Shown here one piece after another: positions 4,835 to 5,981 of a stretch of 5,981 bases of DNA. The stretch lies in the NCBI GenBank assembly GCA_023621975.1, contig JAMOAC010000141.1, forward strand, positions 1 through 5,981, given 5' to 3'. The notes beneath the pieces were generated by a model, which was given only the letters and a program-made list of their open reading frames with translations, had not been told where the DNA came from and did not search any database. The stretch comes from Bacillota bacterium. GTDB taxonomy: Bacteria > Bacillota_A > Clostridia > Acetivibrionales > DUMB01. The position numbers were made by a program, and so were the translations under genes. The first letter of the stretch is position 1; each line of letters opens with the position of its first letter.

Positions 4835-5981
4835 ATGTTACGTAATTGGCAATCTCATTCTGATTATCAAAAACATCTTTTACAACGATTATCTGTCCAT
4901 GCTCAAAAAGAAAAAAGCAGGCTTATCCTCCTCGATAAAGCTATATCCAAGCTCTATCTCCTCAACCTGGATAACCTGCTTCCAGTAATAAAACCTCTTT
5001 ACCCTAACTTTGGCCGCCCAGCTAAAAATCAGCAGGGCATTATACGTTCGTTAACACTTATGCTCGACCAACAAGAATATTCTATCACAAATTGGGCCAA
5101 AACGCTACAACAAGATGACCTTCTTTTCGATATTTGTGGCTTCGATTCTAACAAAGCTCCTGGTGTCGGCTCCTACTATGACCTGCTTTGGCGCCTCTGG
5201 CTTGCTTCCCACAAAAAACTTCTAAAAAGAATACGCTCTCTCCGCCCCTTCACACCTAAACCAAACAAAAGGTTTAAACCTAACCAAAAGCTACCCAACA
5301 AACACCCAGGTATCGTAAAAAAATTAGTTAACCGCTCTATAAATTACAAACTCCCTGACTTTAGACCCGAGAAAATCCTGCAGCAGTTCCTCGCACGCTG
5401 CCTGGTCGATACCTCCGCCAAAATGGGACTTTTGGGTGATACCTCCAAATTATCTGTTGCCTTCGATGGCTCACCTTACAAATCTGGTGCAAGTCATTAC
5501 GGCACCAAAGTCTGTGACTGCCGCTCTAAAGGTATCTACAATTGTACTTGCCCAAGGCGCTTCTCTGACCCTGATGCAGCCTGGGGCTGGGATAGCTACC
5601 GCAATCAGTGGTTCTACGGAAGCACTCTCTTTACTGTCACCGCTTCTGATAGCCCCTATGACTTACCTATATACATTAGAATAGTCCAGGCTAACCGTCA
5701 CGACAGCGTTACCACCATCTTCGCCTTGAGGGATATCCATTCCCTCTATCATAACCTAAACTTTAAATATTTTATCGCTGACGGTGCTATGGACAATTAC
5801 CCAACTTATCATCTACTCAAACACTATAACATGATACCTTTCATAGCACTGGATTCTCGTACAAAACTAAAATTTAACTACCCCCACCCTCACATCCTTT
5901 GTTTCGATAACAAAGGAAGGCCTATATGTCCTGGTGGTATACCTTATCAAAACTGGGGTTACAGTAAACCTAAAGGAATTA
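4835..5981 (+). CDS. DDE-type transposase, unassigned IS family, 3' end outside window
   Basis: An uninterrupted 382-codon frame runs from ATG at 4835 to the right edge with no stop. The N-terminal part has the layout of IS5/IS1182-like transposases: a GRPAKNQQGIIRSLTLM segment from residue 60 and ICGFDSNKAPGVGSYYDLLW ending in RLW (about 99-121), then a basic linker (about 135-165). The catalytic core follows, with D211 in VAFDGSPYKSG and D316 in FIADGAMDNYPTY; the third acidic residue would lie beyond the window. Between the two Asp is a cluster C227-x-C229-x7-C237-x-C239 that could bind a metal, then DPDAAWGWDSYRNQWFYGST, the region corresponding to the G-x-K-like strand of IS4-type enzymes. 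The start is chosen from the GGGGG site 7 bases upstream. The coding strand is rich in C and T and poor in G, unlike the IS1634 gene. It is almost certainly a transposase; the exact family is not resolved. Confidence 0.8.
   Translation, partial: MLRNWQSHSDYQKHLLQRLSVHAQKEKSRLILLDKAISKLYLLNLDNLLPVIKPLYPNFGRPAKNQQGIIRSLTLMLDQQEYSITNWAKTLQQDDLLFDICGFDSNKAPGVGSYYDLLWRLWLASHKKLLKRIRSLRPFTPKPNKRFKPNQKLPNKHPGIVKKLVNRSINYKLPDFRPEKILQQFLARCLVDTSAKMGLLGDTSKLSVAFDGSPYKSGASHYGTKVCDCRSKGIYNCTCPRRFSDPDAAWGWDSYRNQWFYGSTLFTVTASDSPYDLPIYIRIVQANRHDSVTTIFALRDIHSLYHNLNFKYFIADGAMDNYPTYHLLKHYNMIPFIALDSRTKLKFNYPHPHILCFDNKGRPICPGGIPYQNWGYSKPKGI

Noticed and set aside
5436..5684. An 82-codon hydrophobic + strand ORF, possibly a small membrane protein
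   Set aside because: It lies wholly within the transposase in another frame, over its first catalytic Asp region, and has no ribosome binding site.

Overview
This window is an AT-rich stretch of what looks like a Clostridia-type (low-GC Firmicutes) anaerobe genome. The evidence is A-rich coding sequence, purine-rich Shine-Dalgarno sites, and IS1634 and IS66 transposases whose wording resembles clostridial relatives, together with a uroporphyrinogen-decarboxylase-like (URO-D superfamily) gene of the kind that is abundant in anaerobes. No rRNA, tRNA, CRISPR array or phage gene was seen.

Layout from left to right. (1) Up to about 1715: the 3' part of an IS1634-type insertion sequence on the + strand. 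Its DDE transposase looks intact but runs off the left edge; it is followed by a terminator-like hairpin and a probable terminal repeat. (2) 1716-1832: a short unassigned spacer between two insertion sequences. (3) 1833-3363: an internally deleted, decayed IS66 element on the - strand. Both GTAAGC-type ends remain, but tnpA, tnpB and the first part of tnpC are gone. The remaining tnpC is split by at least two frameshifts, and a small downstream ORF that overlaps its stop is also frameshifted. (4) 3364-3528: a short non-coding gap. (5) 3529-4623, - strand: the only ordinary cellular gene, a 364-residue URO-D-superfamily protein that starts at TTG. It lacks both the catalytic signature of true UroD and the zinc ligands of the corrinoid methyltransferase branch. 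(6) 4624-4834: a divergent intergenic region with a terminator-like hairpin, short repeats and a hairpin that could mask the ribosome binding site of the next gene. (7) 4835 to the right edge, + strand: a 382-codon open frame with no stop in the window. It encodes a different DDE-type transposase with a Cys-x-Cys...Cys-x-Cys insert and an unusually pyrimidine-rich coding strand.

The window therefore reads as a hotspot of insertion sequences, with three unrelated elements in 6 kb surrounding one isolated metabolic-type gene. The genes do not form one pathway. I see no convincing new defence or metabolic system. The points most worth a second look are the URO-D-like protein with no metal ligands, the possible RBS-masking hairpin in front of the right-hand transposase, and the small coupled ORF downstream of IS66 tnpC.
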